The notes beneath the pieces were generated by a model, which was given only the letters and a program-made list of their open reading frames with translations, did not search any database and was not told where the DNA came from. Positions 25,383 to 33,832 of a DNA stretch of 64,000 bases are shown in pieces. Source of the DNA: CAZZCN01 sp964652975 (GTDB lineage Bacteria > Bacillota > Clostridia > Saccharofermentanales > UBA5734); NCBI GenBank assembly GCA_964652975.1, contig CAZZCN010000005.1, positions 1-64,000 on the forward strand. The letters are read 5' to 3'. The translations under genes and the position numbers were made by a program. The number at the start of each line of letters is the position of its first letter. The stretch's first letter is position 1.

Positions 25383-26501
25383 TTATACCTCTTCGTAATC
25401 GTTGTTTGCAACCTCTTCGGCCGCTGCTGCAAACCTGTCCATGAGCTCTGACTCCAACATCCCCCTGAACTGTGACTCGCTTTTGATGTCAATCTTCCAG
25501 CCGGTAAGTCTTGCCGCGAGTCTGACATTCTGTCCCTCTTTGCCTATGGCAAGCGATAGCTGCTGGTCAGGTACGATAACACGTGCCGATCTTTCGTCTT
25601 CGTTTACATCCACTCTTAAGACCTTGGCAGGGCTGAGCGCATTGCTTATAAAATTCACAGGGTCGCTGTCCCATTGGATTATATCTATTTTCTCGCCTCT
25701 TAGTTCGTCCATTATTGCGGTGACCCTAAGGCCCTTCTGTCCAACACATGAGCCAACAGGGTCCACATTTTCGTCACGTGACGCAACTGCTATCTTGCTT
25801 CTGGATCCTGCTTCTCTTGATATTGAGACTATCTCTACGATACCATCTGCAATCTCAGGTACTTCGCTCTCGAAAAGCTTCTTGACAAGCTGTGGATGGC
25901 TTCTTGAAATATAAATTATCGGCCTGCCCTTCTTTTCGTCAACTCTGAGTATCAAAAATTTCATTCTCTGATTGAAATTGTATGTGTCTGTCCTGACTTG
26001 TTCGTTCTGTGTAAGAATCGCTTCTGCTCTTCCAATGTCTACAAAAACTTCTCTTCTGTCCTTGCGTTGAATGATTCCAGTAGAAATCTCGCCAATGCGG
26101 TTTGAAAATTCATTTTGGATTCTCTCGCGCTCTGCACTGTTGATCTTCTGGCTGATTACGTTCTTCGCTGTCTGGGCTGCAAGCCTGCCGAAATCCTGTG
26201 GTGACAGCTGGTATTCCATTGAATCGCCGATTTCGAAATCAGGTGAAAGCGCCTGAGCCTCATCAAAAGACATCTGCGAATTCGGATCCTCAACTACCTC
26301 TACTATTTCCTTAGACAGATAGACTTTCATCTCACCGGTCTCACGGTCTACTTCGGCACGGATATTATCAACTGATTTGGCGTCGAACTCCCTCTTGTAT
26401 GCTGAGACCAATGCGTCTTCTATGGCCTCGAACAGAAGCTCCGAATCCAGCGCCCTCTCTTTTTCTAGATCTTTAATTGCTCTTATAAATTCCTCGTTCA
26501 T
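25383..26501 (-). CDS. nusA: Transcription termination/antitermination protein NusA
   Basis: RNA polymerase-binding factor of 372 residues with N-terminal domain (LLFEAIEDALVSAYKREF), S1 domain (ISTGIIQRKDRREVFVDIG, near 137) and two KH domains (DPVGSCVGQKGLRVTAI, and QLSLAIGKEGQNVRLAARLTGWKIDI). Ends soon after KH2 with no acidic repeats, as in Firmicutes. Start ATG 26501 with GAGGAG upstream. Second gene of the operon. Confidence 0.96.
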   Translation of the reverse strand: MNEEFIRAIKDLEKERALDSELLFEAIEDALVSAYKREFDAKSVDNIRAEVDRETGEMKVYLSKEIVEVVEDPNSQMSFDEAQALSPDFEIGDSMEYQLSPQDFGRLAAQTAKNVISQKINSAERERIQNEFSNRIGEISTGIIQRKDRREVFVDIGRAEAILTQNEQVRTDTYNFNQRMKFLILRVDEKKGRPIIYISRSHPQLVKKLFESEVPEIADGIVEIVSISREAGSRSKIAVASRDENVDPVGSCVGQKGLRVTAIMDELRGEKIDIIQWDSDPVNFISNALSPAKVLRVDVNEDERSARVIVPDQQLSLAIGKEGQNVRLAARLTGWKIDIKSESQFRGMLESELMDRFAAAAEEVANNDYEEV

Positions 26502-26562
26502 TTGTCTTCTTAATCTCCTCTCGAATTATTAATATATTCTATATAAGTCATATCTTTTCTAA

Positions 26563-26700
26563 GTCAGGTATTTGCTTGTATGTTATTCAAAATATTATCG
26601 CCTTCTTCGTCAGGTATTTGCTTGTATGTTATTCAAAATATTATCGCCTTCTTCGTCAGGTATTTGCTTGTATGTCAGTTAAAATCTTATCGCTTTCTTC
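26563..26700. repeat. 46-bp tandem repeat derived from the rimP 3' end
   Basis: Three head-to-tail units: 26563-26608, 26609-26654 and 26655-26700. The last one includes the final codons and stop of rimP (stop at 26679) plus its downstream bases; the other two are extra copies lying in the rimP-nusA gap. The first two are near identical to each other and slightly diverged from the coding copy. Confidence 0.9.
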
Positions 26701-27179
26701 AAAAGCTTGATATCTACTCTCTTGAAAACCCTCTCCTGTCCGTTTGTCTTGGGCTTCACCCCTTTGATAAAAGGCTCGTCGAGTGTTATTGTTATTGTGT
26801 CCGTGTCAAAGGACTTAAGAAATCCCTCGAATTTCAACTTCTTGTCCTGATGTAAAAATAAATCTATCTCTAAAAGTTCTCCGACATTTCGTTCCATGTC
26901 CCTGTCAGTTACAATCGGCCTGTCCAGTCCCGGCGATGAGACCTCCAAGTCATATTCTGCCTTGAATATATCCTTTTCGTCCAATATCGGATCGATTGCC
27001 TGGCTTACATCTGAGCAGTCATCAATTTCAATACCGCCCTTCTTGTCAATTATTATCGAAAGAGTCAGTCTCTGGTTCACCTTCGCGTACTTGACATCGA
27101 CAAGTTCGAGCCCCATGGATGTCACAACAGGTTCTGCCAATTCGAAAACTGCCTGTTCAAGCGGAGTTAGTTTCAACAT
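26679..27179 (-). CDS. rimP: Ribosome maturation factor RimP
   Basis: 30S assembly factor, 166 residues. Conserved segments are ELVDVKYAKVNQRLTLSIIIDKKGGI, DCSDVSQAIDPILDE and LEVSSPGLDRPI. Perfect AAGGAGG eight bases before ATG 27179. First gene of the nusA-infB operon; the end of its coding sequence is the source of a 46-bp tandem duplication. Confidence 0.95.
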   Translation of the reverse strand: MLKLTPLEQAVFELAEPVVTSMGLELVDVKYAKVNQRLTLSIIIDKKGGIEIDDCSDVSQAIDPILDEKDIFKAEYDLEVSSPGLDRPIVTDRDMERNVGELLEIDLFLHQDKKLKFEGFLKSFDTDTITITLDEPFIKGVKPKTNGQERVFKRVDIKLLKKAIRF

Positions 27180-27203
27180 TCAATATGCCTCCTTATATGA
27201 ACA

Positions 27204-27225
27204 AAGAGTGGGCAACCCCACTCTT
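27204..27225 (-). promoter_or_regulatory. Hairpin in the rimP operon leader
   Basis: Nine-base stem AAGAGTGGG/CCCACTCTT with a tetraloop, 25 bases before the rimP start and about 25 bases after the predicted transcription start. On the minus strand it is followed by TTTGTTC, a poor T tract, so a partial attenuator is possible. Confidence 0.6.
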
Positions 27226-27255
27226 CAAAAATCAACCGTCTCATTAGCAATATCA

Positions 27256-27284
27256 AGTCTATCATATGTAAGACCATATTGCAA
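27256..27284 (-). promoter_or_regulatory. Predicted promoter of the rimP-nusA-infB operon
   Basis: Minus-strand TTGCAA, 17-base spacer, TAGACT, placing initiation about 70 bases before rimP. Confidence 0.55.
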
Positions 27285-27417
27285 CCCCGCGTTTATAGCA
27301 GTTTTCAGCTAAAATAAACCGGTTTGCCTGTTTTGGCGGATTCGTAAATAACATTGCATTTTATAAATTACAATGCTATGTGGCTTATTGCATGGCATTG
27401 TGCAAATTTTGCATTTT

Positions 27418-28377
27418 CTACAAATCTTTAACCTGGTTAAGGACAATTTTGACCTGTTCAGCAGAGTAATATAGCAAAGTCTCTTCCTGTGGTGTCAATG
27501 CCAGTTCCAGAGCCTTCTCAACTCCGTTGGCTCCGACAATGCAAGGAATACTGAAGGCAATGTCATGAATTCCATATGCACCATTCATAACCGTTCCTAC
27601 TGTTCTGATTGTGTTGTTGCCACGTAGGAGTGATTCTACAATGATATTGATTGCTATTGCTATGCCATAATATGTGGCACCTTTGTTCTGAATTATTGAT
27701 GCACCGGCCTTACGCACTTCATCTGCAATTGCAATACGATCCTCGTCTGTGAACACTGTGTTTGTCGCCTTGCAGTACTCGTCAATGCTAAGTCCCGCGA
27801 TATGTGTCGCACTCCATGCAGGGAACTGTGTGTCTCCGTGCTCGCCTATTATATAACCATGAACGTTCTTGACGTCTATATTGAATTTCTGACTTAGAAG
27901 CGAGCGGAATCTTGCACTATCAAGTACAGTGCCGGATCCGATAACCCTACCCTCAGGAAGATCCATCCATTTTGCCACCAGATAAGTAAGTATATCCACC
28001 GGATTGGAAATCACCAGAATAACACCGCCTGTGTAATGCTTCTTGATGTTAGCTGTTATTTCCTTGACAATCATAACATTCTTCTTGGCAAGGTCGATTC
28101 TTGTCTCGCCCGGCTTCCTGTTGGCTCCTGCAGTTATTACAATAACATCGGCATCTTTGCAGTCTGAATAGTCTCCTGCGTATATTGTCATCTGTCCCAA
28201 AAAAGGCAGCCCGTGGTTAATATCCATGGCTTCGCCCATGGACTTCTCGTTGTTTATATCTATCAGTACCAGTTCGCTGCAAAGCTGGTTGATTGACATT
28301 GCAAATGCTGCCGATGAACCTACGAAACCAGATCCTACAACAACTACTTTTGACCTTGCTTTTTTTAAATCCAACAT
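27418..28377 (-). CDS. LDH-fold 2-hydroxyacid dehydrogenase; lactate or malate dehydrogenase
   Basis: 319 residues, NAD-dependent. Rossmann motif VVVVGSGFVGSSAAF (11-25), catalytic His in IIGEHGDTQFPAWS and the Asp-Arg pair in DSARFRSLL, all as in L-lactate dehydrogenases. The substrate-specificity loop reads GANRKPGETR: Arg87 replaces the Gln (position 102 in classical numbering) that selects pyruvate, and Arg at that position marks malate dehydrogenases. General annotation would be ldh, but oxaloacetate may be the true substrate. Start ATG 28377 with AAGG upstream; the longer frame lacks support. Monocistronic. Confidence 0.88.
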   Translation of the reverse strand: MLDLKKARSKVVVVGSGFVGSSAAFAMSINQLCSELVLIDINNEKSMGEAMDINHGLPFLGQMTIYAGDYSDCKDADVIVITAGANRKPGETRIDLAKKNVMIVKEITANIKKHYTGGVILVISNPVDILTYLVAKWMDLPEGRVIGSGTVLDSARFRSLLSQKFNIDVKNVHGYIIGEHGDTQFPAWSATHIAGLSIDEYCKATNTVFTDEDRIAIADEVRKAGASIIQNKGATYYGIAIAINIIVESLLRGNNTIRTVGTVMNGAYGIHDIAFSIPCIVGANGVEKALELALTPQEETLLYYSAEQVKIVLNQVKDL

Positions 28378-28590
28378 AAAAACCTTCTTCCCGAAAATAA
28401 AATTAGTTCTGCGCCTATAAAGCACTCCTATGCACTTTCATAAAAAATCGAATTAGAACGCATTATATAATTTTACAAAAAATAAATCAAGCTATTTTTG
28501 CTATTTGTTTTAAATAAATAGTGCTAAAATTTCAGAAGACTTATTGAATTTTTTAGTACAAGTTTTTATATATTACGAAAAACAGCGTAT

Positions 28591-30522
28591 TTACTCCCCT
28601 GCCAAAATCTTTTCTGCGCAAATAACACCATCAACTGCTGCTGAAATGATCCCACCTGCATAGCCTGCTCCTTCTCCACATGGGAACATCCCGGATATTC
28701 CTAACGCCTGACAGTTGGCACCACGCAAAATCCGGACCGGAGATGAACTTCTTGTTTCCGGACCGGTCAATAGTGCATCCGGAAAAGCAAACCCAGGCAT
28801 CCATTCATCCATTTCCTTGATTGCCTGTCTTATAGCTTCGGAAACATAATCAGGAAGATATGAGTCAACTTGTGCAAAGCAGGTTCCCGGAGTGTAAGTG
28901 GGCAAAACGTCACCAAACCCAATGGAGCTGCGATGCAATAAAAAGTCTTCAAGTCTCTGTACAGGCGCCTTGTATCCACCGCCGCCAACCGCATAAGCCT
29001 GAGATTCAATTCTTCGCTGAAAATTTATTCCTGCAAGAGGATTCGTGCTCTGTAATATGTTCTCGCCGATTGTAAATGGATGGGTATTTTGTAAATTATA
29101 TTTGTCTGTTCTTTGTGTGTGGAGTTTTTGTAAATTAACCTTACCGTTATTTTCTGGGTGGATGTTTTGTAAATCATTCTTGTCGATTGTAACAAGGATA
29201 GCACTGTTCGAGTTTTTGCCATCTCTCGCATATTCGCTCATACCGTTTGTCACTATGGCATTTTCCTCCGAAGCCGCCGCCACGACATTCCCTCCCGGGC
29301 ACATGCAAAAAGTATATACGCCTCTGCCGCTTGGCAGATGAACTACCATTTTGTAGTCTGCTGCGCCCAAGTTTGGTTGTGTGACACTCAAGTTAGGATT
29401 CCGGACACCCAAATTTGGTTGTAGTCCACTCAAACTTAAGTGGCCGGCAAATTTACCATACTTGATTCGGTCGATAAGCTCCTGTGGATGTTCGATTCGA
29501 AGACCTATTGCCATAGCCTTCTGCTCCATTAAAACGCCGTCGGCAAACAAGGCTTCTATCGTATCTCTGGCGCTGTTTCCTATTGCCAGAATTACATTTT
29601 CGCACGATATTTCATCGTAATTGCCATTTTTGACGAATCCTACACCTTTGACCCTTCCTTCACTATGTATTATTCGCGTCAGAATCGTACTAAAGCGCAC
29701 TTCTCCGCCCAGGCTGATTATCTTGTTTCTAATCCACTTGACAGTGCTGTTCAGCCTGTCAGTACCTATATGCGGCTTTGACAGGAACATTATTTCGGGT
29801 GGTGCTCCGGCTTCGACAAGTGTTTCGAGGATCATCATTTTTCGCGGGTCTTTTTTGCCTGTCTTAAGTTTTCCGTCCGAAAATGCCCCTGCCCCGCCTT
29901 CGCCGAACTGAACATTCGAATTAGTATCAAGTTCTCCGGTGTTCCAAAAATTATTCACACTTGTACGCCGTCGGTCTATGTCCTGGCCGCGTTCAATCAA
30001 TATAGGTCTTGTTCCGGCCTGTGCCAGTATGAGCGCAGCAAAAAGCCCTGCCGGCCCGCAGCCCACAACTATTGGGCGAGAGTTAAGTTGTTTGTTCGTC
30101 AGACTGCCATTATTGGCATGTTTGACAGGATTTGAATTTTCATTTGTGCATTTACCAGACTCTTCAATATCATTTGTATATTCGACAGAATTTTTGTTTT
30201 CATTTGTGCATTCACCAGGCTCTGAATTTCCATTTGTGCATTCGCACGTTTTTCTATAATCGATTGAATATTCAATCCGGATTTCTCTGGTTATGGATTT
30301 TGTTTTTCTTCGAAAGATAACTTCGTTTTCGTCGCCTGTAATAGAAACGGTTATTGCGGCTACAAAATGTATGTCTTCCTTGTCTTTTGAATTTACCGAA
30401 AGGCTTGCAATCTCAAGCTTAACTATTCTAGCTGGATCGATTTCAAGTGTTTGTTCTGCGATTCCCTTCAGCAACTCCATATTATAATCGAGAGGAATTC
30501 TAATGTCCGCTATCCGGATCAT
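28591..30522 (-). CDS. FAD-dependent dehydrogenase, COG2509 family, with repeat insertions
   Basis: Flavoprotein of unknown substrate. An N-terminal ferredoxin-like part is followed by the FAD motif VVGCGPAGLFAALILAQAG (near 152), GRGVYTFCMCPGG and a C-terminal GEGAGYAGGIISAAVDG. Family members are typically 460-540 residues; this has 643. Extra material is low-complexity: CTNEN/YTND-type repeats at about 97-145, a VRNPNLSVTQPNLG stretch near 360, and LQNIHP/LQKLHT/LQNTHP repeats near 450-490 encoded by degenerate tandem units. ATG 30522 overlaps the rsmE stop as ATGA. Confidence 0.87.
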   Translation of the reverse strand: MIRIADIRIPLDYNMELLKGIAEQTLEIDPARIVKLEIASLSVNSKDKEDIHFVAAITVSITGDENEVIFRRKTKSITREIRIEYSIDYRKTCECTNGNSEPGECTNENKNSVEYTNDIEESGKCTNENSNPVKHANNGSLTNKQLNSRPIVVGCGPAGLFAALILAQAGTRPILIERGQDIDRRRTSVNNFWNTGELDTNSNVQFGEGGAGAFSDGKLKTGKKDPRKMMILETLVEAGAPPEIMFLSKPHIGTDRLNSTVKWIRNKIISLGGEVRFSTILTRIIHSEGRVKGVGFVKNGNYDEISCENVILAIGNSARDTIEALFADGVLMEQKAMAIGLRIEHPQELIDRIKYGKFAGHLSLSGLQPNLGVRNPNLSVTQPNLGAADYKMVVHLPSGRGVYTFCMCPGGNVVAAASEENAIVTNGMSEYARDGKNSNSAILVTIDKNDLQNIHPENNGKVNLQKLHTQRTDKYNLQNTHPFTIGENILQSTNPLAGINFQRRIESQAYAVGGGGYKAPVQRLEDFLLHRSSIGFGDVLPTYTPGTCFAQVDSYLPDYVSEAIRQAIKEMDEWMPGFAFPDALLTGPETRSSSPVRILRGANCQALGISGMFPCGEGAGYAGGIISAAVDGVICAEKILAGE

Positions 30523-31385
30523 AGTTCAAATTCGTAGAGAAGCATTGATAAAACAGCAATCGCTACCGTCTCTGTCCTCATAATCCTTTTACCCAGTGTG
30601 ACCAGTTCAATTCCAGACGACTTTGCAAGTTCAATTTCTTCGCTTGCGAATCCGCCTTCAGGTCCCACCATGAACGAAATCGTGTTGGTGTTGGTGTTGG
30701 CGTTGGTGTTGGTGTTGGTGTTGGTGTTGGTGTTGGTGTTTGTGTTGGTGTTGGTGTTTGTGTTGGTGTTGGTGTTTGTGTTGGTGTTGGCGTCTGTATT
30801 GGATTTTAGGATTGTATTGACTCTTTCTTTTAAAAATTCCTTCAGGCTATTATCCCTCTCACATTCATATGGTATGAAAGCCAGGTTGGATTTTTGCATT
30901 TCACCAACCGCAGCTTTATAAGAGATCGGCTCCATGACCTCCGGTACCAGGCTTCTTCCAGATTGCTTGGCAGCCTCGTATGCAATCTTGTTCCACCTTG
31001 CGAGTTTCTTCTCAATATCTTTTTTGTCGTGAAATTTCGAGACGCTTCTAATGCACATTACCGGAATAATTTTACCTATCCCGAGCTCAACTCCCTTTTG
31101 TATTATCAGTTCCATCTTTTCGAATTTGGGAACTCCTTGATAAAGTGTCACCATATATCCCGGTTCGTTATTTGAAATGCGCCTGTCTAGTATCCTGAGT
31201 TTAGCAGATGACTTCTCGAAGATGTCTATCTCGCAAAGATAATCATTGCCGGTAAGATCACTTACATTTACCTTTTCCTTGACTTGCATGCGAAGAACAT
31301 CGGAGATGTGGTGAAAGTCCTCCCCTGTTATATTGATAAATGAATCTTCGTTTGTAATAGATTGTGATACGAAAAATTTTGGCAT
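30519..31385 (-). CDS. rsmE: 16S rRNA (uracil-1498-N3)-methyltransferase with (Asn-Thr)n insertion
   Basis: SPOUT methyltransferase that modifies U1498 of 16S rRNA. It has a PUA-like N-terminus (GEDFHHISDVLRM), then KGVELGIGKIIPV, AKQSGRS and the knot motif MVGPEGGFASEEIE followed by LGKRIMRTETVAIAVLS. Residues 196-235, directly before the knot strand, are almost only Asn-Thr dipeptides. Without the tract the protein would be about 248 residues, the family norm. Start ATG 31385 with AGAGG upstream. Confidence 0.92.
   Translation of the reverse strand: MPKFFVSQSITNEDSFINITGEDFHHISDVLRMQVKEKVNVSDLTGNDYLCEIDIFEKSSAKLRILDRRISNNEPGYMVTLYQGVPKFEKMELIIQKGVELGIGKIIPVMCIRSVSKFHDKKDIEKKLARWNKIAYEAAKQSGRSLVPEVMEPISYKAAVGEMQKSNLAFIPYECERDNSLKEFLKERVNTILKSNTDANTNTNTNTNTNTNTNTNTNTNTNTNTNTNANTNTNTISFMVGPEGGFASEEIELAKSSGIELVTLGKRIMRTETVAIAVLSMLLYEFEL
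30681..30800. repeat. Hexanucleotide microsatellite (about 20 units) inside rsmE
   Basis: Degenerate GGTGTT units on the plus strand (AACACC, Asn-Thr, on the coding strand), with some units GGCGTT or TGTGTT. A six-base unit keeps frame on expansion or contraction, so length change alters only the number of Asn-Thr pairs. Confidence 0.95.
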
Positions 31386-31574
31386 TTGTACCTCTTATTT
31401 ATTAATTATTTCATCTCAGAATGTGTTTGCGTAGTATTTTATCAATAGGCTCAAGCTATTATAAAATTCATCCTGCATGAAGTTTTTGCTTTAATGCTTC
31501 TTGCAATACATTTGAAAAATTTACACCTTTTATTAAGTAATGTCAAATATATAAATTTTGCCTGAATTTTTCTC

Positions 31575-31603
31575 TTGACACTTGCAAATTAAAATTATAC
31601 AAT
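31575..31603 (+). promoter_or_regulatory. Promoter of tRNA-Arg
   Basis: TTGACA, 17-base spacer, TACAAT, 17 bases before the tRNA 5' end. Confidence 0.85.
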
Positions 31604-31620
31604 AACCTTCGCTATTATAT

Positions 31621-31697
31621 GCGCCCGTAGCTCAATTGGATAGAGCGTCTGGCTACGGACCAGAAGGTTGTGGATTCGACCTCTGCCGGGCGCGCCA
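31621..31697 (+). tRNA. tRNA-Arg (anticodon ACG)
   Basis: 77 bases with acceptor stem GCGCCCG/CGGGCGC, an encoded CCA end, D arm AGCTCAATTGGATAGAGC and anticodon arm TCTGG-CTACGGA-CCAGA giving ACG. The T arm (GTGGA/TCTGC, loop TTCGACC) contains two G-U type pairs. A34 should be converted to inosine by TadA, whose gene lies 1.5 kb downstream. Own promoter and terminator. Confidence 0.97.
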
Positions 31698-31707
31698 GCT
31701 ATATGAG

Positions 31708-31744
31708 ACCCCGTATTTGTCAAGATGCGGGGTTTTGTTTTTTT
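31708..31744 (+). terminator. Rho-independent terminator of tRNA-Arg
   Basis: Stem ACCCCGTAT/ATGCGGGGT with an 8-base loop, followed by TTTTGTTTTTTT. Confidence 0.9.
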
Positions 31745-31811
31745 CTAAAAACAATGCGACGCTAGTACTCCCTTCACCACAAATTAACATATATTTAAAA
31801 CATTTATATGT

Positions 31812-31838
31812 TTGAATCGTGTCATTTTGTATTATAAT
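31812..31838 (+). promoter_or_regulatory. Possible galK promoter
   Basis: TTGAAT and TATAAT with a short 15-base spacer, 33 bases before the galK start. Only the -10 is convincing. Confidence 0.4.
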
Positions 31839-31871
31839 GATTAGCAGAATATTATCCGGGAGGAACCTTAA

Positions 31872-33161
31872 ATGATTTCACTGCAAACAATAGAATCTGC
31901 TATCAAGTCAGAAAGTTTTCTAAAGACAATGTCCTCACTATACGGCAGTGAGGAGGCGATACTCTCCTATCATAACGAAAGGTATCTTCGCCTTTCAAAG
32001 CTTTTCGCTTCGCAATTTCCACAGCATGACCAGGTCAGAATTTTCAGCACATCCGGACGCACGGAAATCGCCGGCAACCACACAGACCACCAGCGCGGTC
32101 ATGTACTTTGCGCTTCTGTAGACATGGATATTGTAGCGATGGCTGCTCCAAATAACGACAATATCATCAGGCTGAAGTCTGAAGAATATGACAATATGGA
32201 TGTTATTGACCTGTCGGTTTTGACACCGGTTGAAGAAGAAAAATACCATTCAGCCTCTCTGATACGCGGCATTTCAAGTGAATTTGCGCGCAGGGGGCAT
32301 AAAATCGGCGGATTTGACGCCTATACCACAAGCCATGTACCTAAAGGCTCGGGACTTAGCTCCTCAGCCGCTTTTGAGATTATGGTGTCGACAATTTTAA
32401 ATTATTTATACAATGACTCGTCATTGACCCCTGTCGAGATGGCAATCATATCCCAGTACTCCGAGAATAACTTTTTTGGCAAGCCATGTGGTCTCATGGA
32501 CCAGTGCGGATGTGGTGTCGGCGGTGTAATGTCAATAGATTTCAAGACTCCGGGCGAGCCAATAGTCGATGCTATTCAAATTGATTTCGAATCTTACGGG
32601 TATTCACTTATAATCACAAATACCGGAGGCAGTCATGCGGACCTTAATGATGATTATGCCTCAATCACCGAAGATATGAGAAGTGTCGCCCGGATTTTCG
32701 GTAAAAGTGTATTAAGCGAAATTGCAAGAGCAGAATTTCGAGCGTCAATTCCAATGCTTCATGGCAGAATAAGCGAAAAGGCCATATTGCGTGCTATGCA
32801 TTATTTTGCTGATGACGAAAAGGTGACGTTGCAATCACAGGCTTTGAAGTCTGGAAATATTCACGAATTTTTGAATCTTGTTAACAAATCCGGAATTTCA
32901 TCCTGGACATGTCTCCAAAATGTATATTCAACCAAGATACCGACAGATCAGCCTGTATCACTTGCCTTGGCTGTTTCCCAGGATTTTCTAGCGGGTGATG
33001 GTGCCGTCCGCGTCCATGGCGGAGGCTTTGCCGGCACAATCCAGGCTTTTGTTCCGAATGCAAGAGCCAATGAATATATCTCACTTATGCAGGAATTGTT
33101 TGGATCAGACAATTCCTGGAAAATACGAATCAGAAATTTGCCCACCACCGAACTTAAATAA
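31872..33161 (+). CDS. galK: Galactokinase
   Basis: GHMP kinase, ATP-dependent phosphorylation of galactose to galactose 1-phosphate. The galactokinase signature is GRTEIAGNHTDHQ (62-74), the ATP loop PKGSGLSSSAAFE (near 160) and the C-terminal glycine motif RVHGGGFAGTIQA. 429 residues matches the longer clostridial type rather than the 390-residue enterobacterial form. GGGAGG lies before ATG 31872. No galT or galE is adjacent; the gene is followed 26 bases later by tadA. Confidence 0.92.
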   Translation: MISLQTIESAIKSESFLKTMSSLYGSEEAILSYHNERYLRLSKLFASQFPQHDQVRIFSTSGRTEIAGNHTDHQRGHVLCASVDMDIVAMAAPNNDNIIRLKSEEYDNMDVIDLSVLTPVEEEKYHSASLIRGISSEFARRGHKIGGFDAYTTSHVPKGSGLSSSAAFEIMVSTILNYLYNDSSLTPVEMAIISQYSENNFFGKPCGLMDQCGCGVGGVMSIDFKTPGEPIVDAIQIDFESYGYSLIITNTGGSHADLNDDYASITEDMRSVARIFGKSVLSEIARAEFRASIPMLHGRISEKAILRAMHYFADDEKVTLQSQALKSGNIHEFLNLVNKSGISSWTCLQNVYSTKIPTDQPVSLALAVSQDFLAGDGAVRVHGGGFAGTIQAFVPNARANEYISLMQELFGSDNSWKIRIRNLPTTELK

Positions 33162-33187
33162 TTATATAGTTTAGCTGAGGATTTAAG

Positions 33188-33832
33188 ATGCCTGACAAAT
33201 CTAAAAACAAAAAAATAGATATTGCAGTTGATAGATCAAACGTCAGTTCAATTGATGGTTTAACATCCAGTTCAACCATTAGTGATTCTATCAAGGCAGT
33301 TGTCAGTTTAGAAACTAATCACTCATCGCAAGATGTAATCTTTTTCATGAGAAAAGCATTACTGCTCGCTGCAAAAGCCGCTTCTATCGACGAGACTCCG
33401 ATAGGTGCTGTTATTGTCAAGGATGGTAAAATAATTTCCACCGGTTATAACAGGCGTGAGAGCAGCCAGGATGTCACCTTGCATGCTGAAATGATAGCGA
33501 TAAGGAAGGCATGCCGCAAGCTAAAGTCCTGGCGTCTTGACGACTGCGATCTCTACGTCACTTTGGAGCCTTGCATAATGTGCGCAGGTGCGATTTTGCA
33601 GTCCAAAATACGCAAAGTCTACTTTGGAGCGACGGAACCCAAAGGAGGTGGCGTAATCTCCAAGGCGAATGTTTTCGATATCAATTTAAATCATCACGTT
33701 ATTTATGAAGGAAATATTCTATCAAAAGAATCATCAAAGCTGCTAAAGGATTTTTTCGCCAAAATGCGTAAAAAAGACCGGGACTCAGGTCTAACAAAAG
33801 GGCAGCGCAGAATTTCAGCTAAGGGGTTATGA
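33188..33832 (+). CDS. tadA: tRNA-specific adenosine-34 deaminase
   Basis: Zinc deaminase producing inosine at the wobble position of tRNA-Arg(ACG). HAEMIAI (catalytic Glu) and PCIMCAG (zinc cysteines) are intact, with the TadA-typical GGVIS segment. 214 residues against about 150 usual: the first 50 are a Ser/Asp-rich extension without known domain. Start ATG 33188 with GAGG seven bases upstream. Its stop overlaps the convergent reductase gene by six bases. Confidence 0.93.
   Translation: MPDKSKNKKIDIAVDRSNVSSIDGLTSSSTISDSIKAVVSLETNHSSQDVIFFMRKALLLAAKAASIDETPIGAVIVKDGKIISTGYNRRESSQDVTLHAEMIAIRKACRKLKSWRLDDCDLYVTLEPCIMCAGAILQSKIRKVYFGATEPKGGGVISKANVFDINLNHHVIYEGNILSKESSKLLKDFFAKMRKKDRDSGLTKGQRRISAKGL

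Noticed and set aside
27370..27401. Terminator after the LDH-like gene
   Set aside because: The stem ACAATGCTATG/CATGGCATTGT has one mismatch and no T tract on the minus strand, so I do not list it as a terminator.
30681..30800. CRISPR array or minisatellite outside genes
   Set aside because: The repeats have no spacers and lie in frame inside rsmE.
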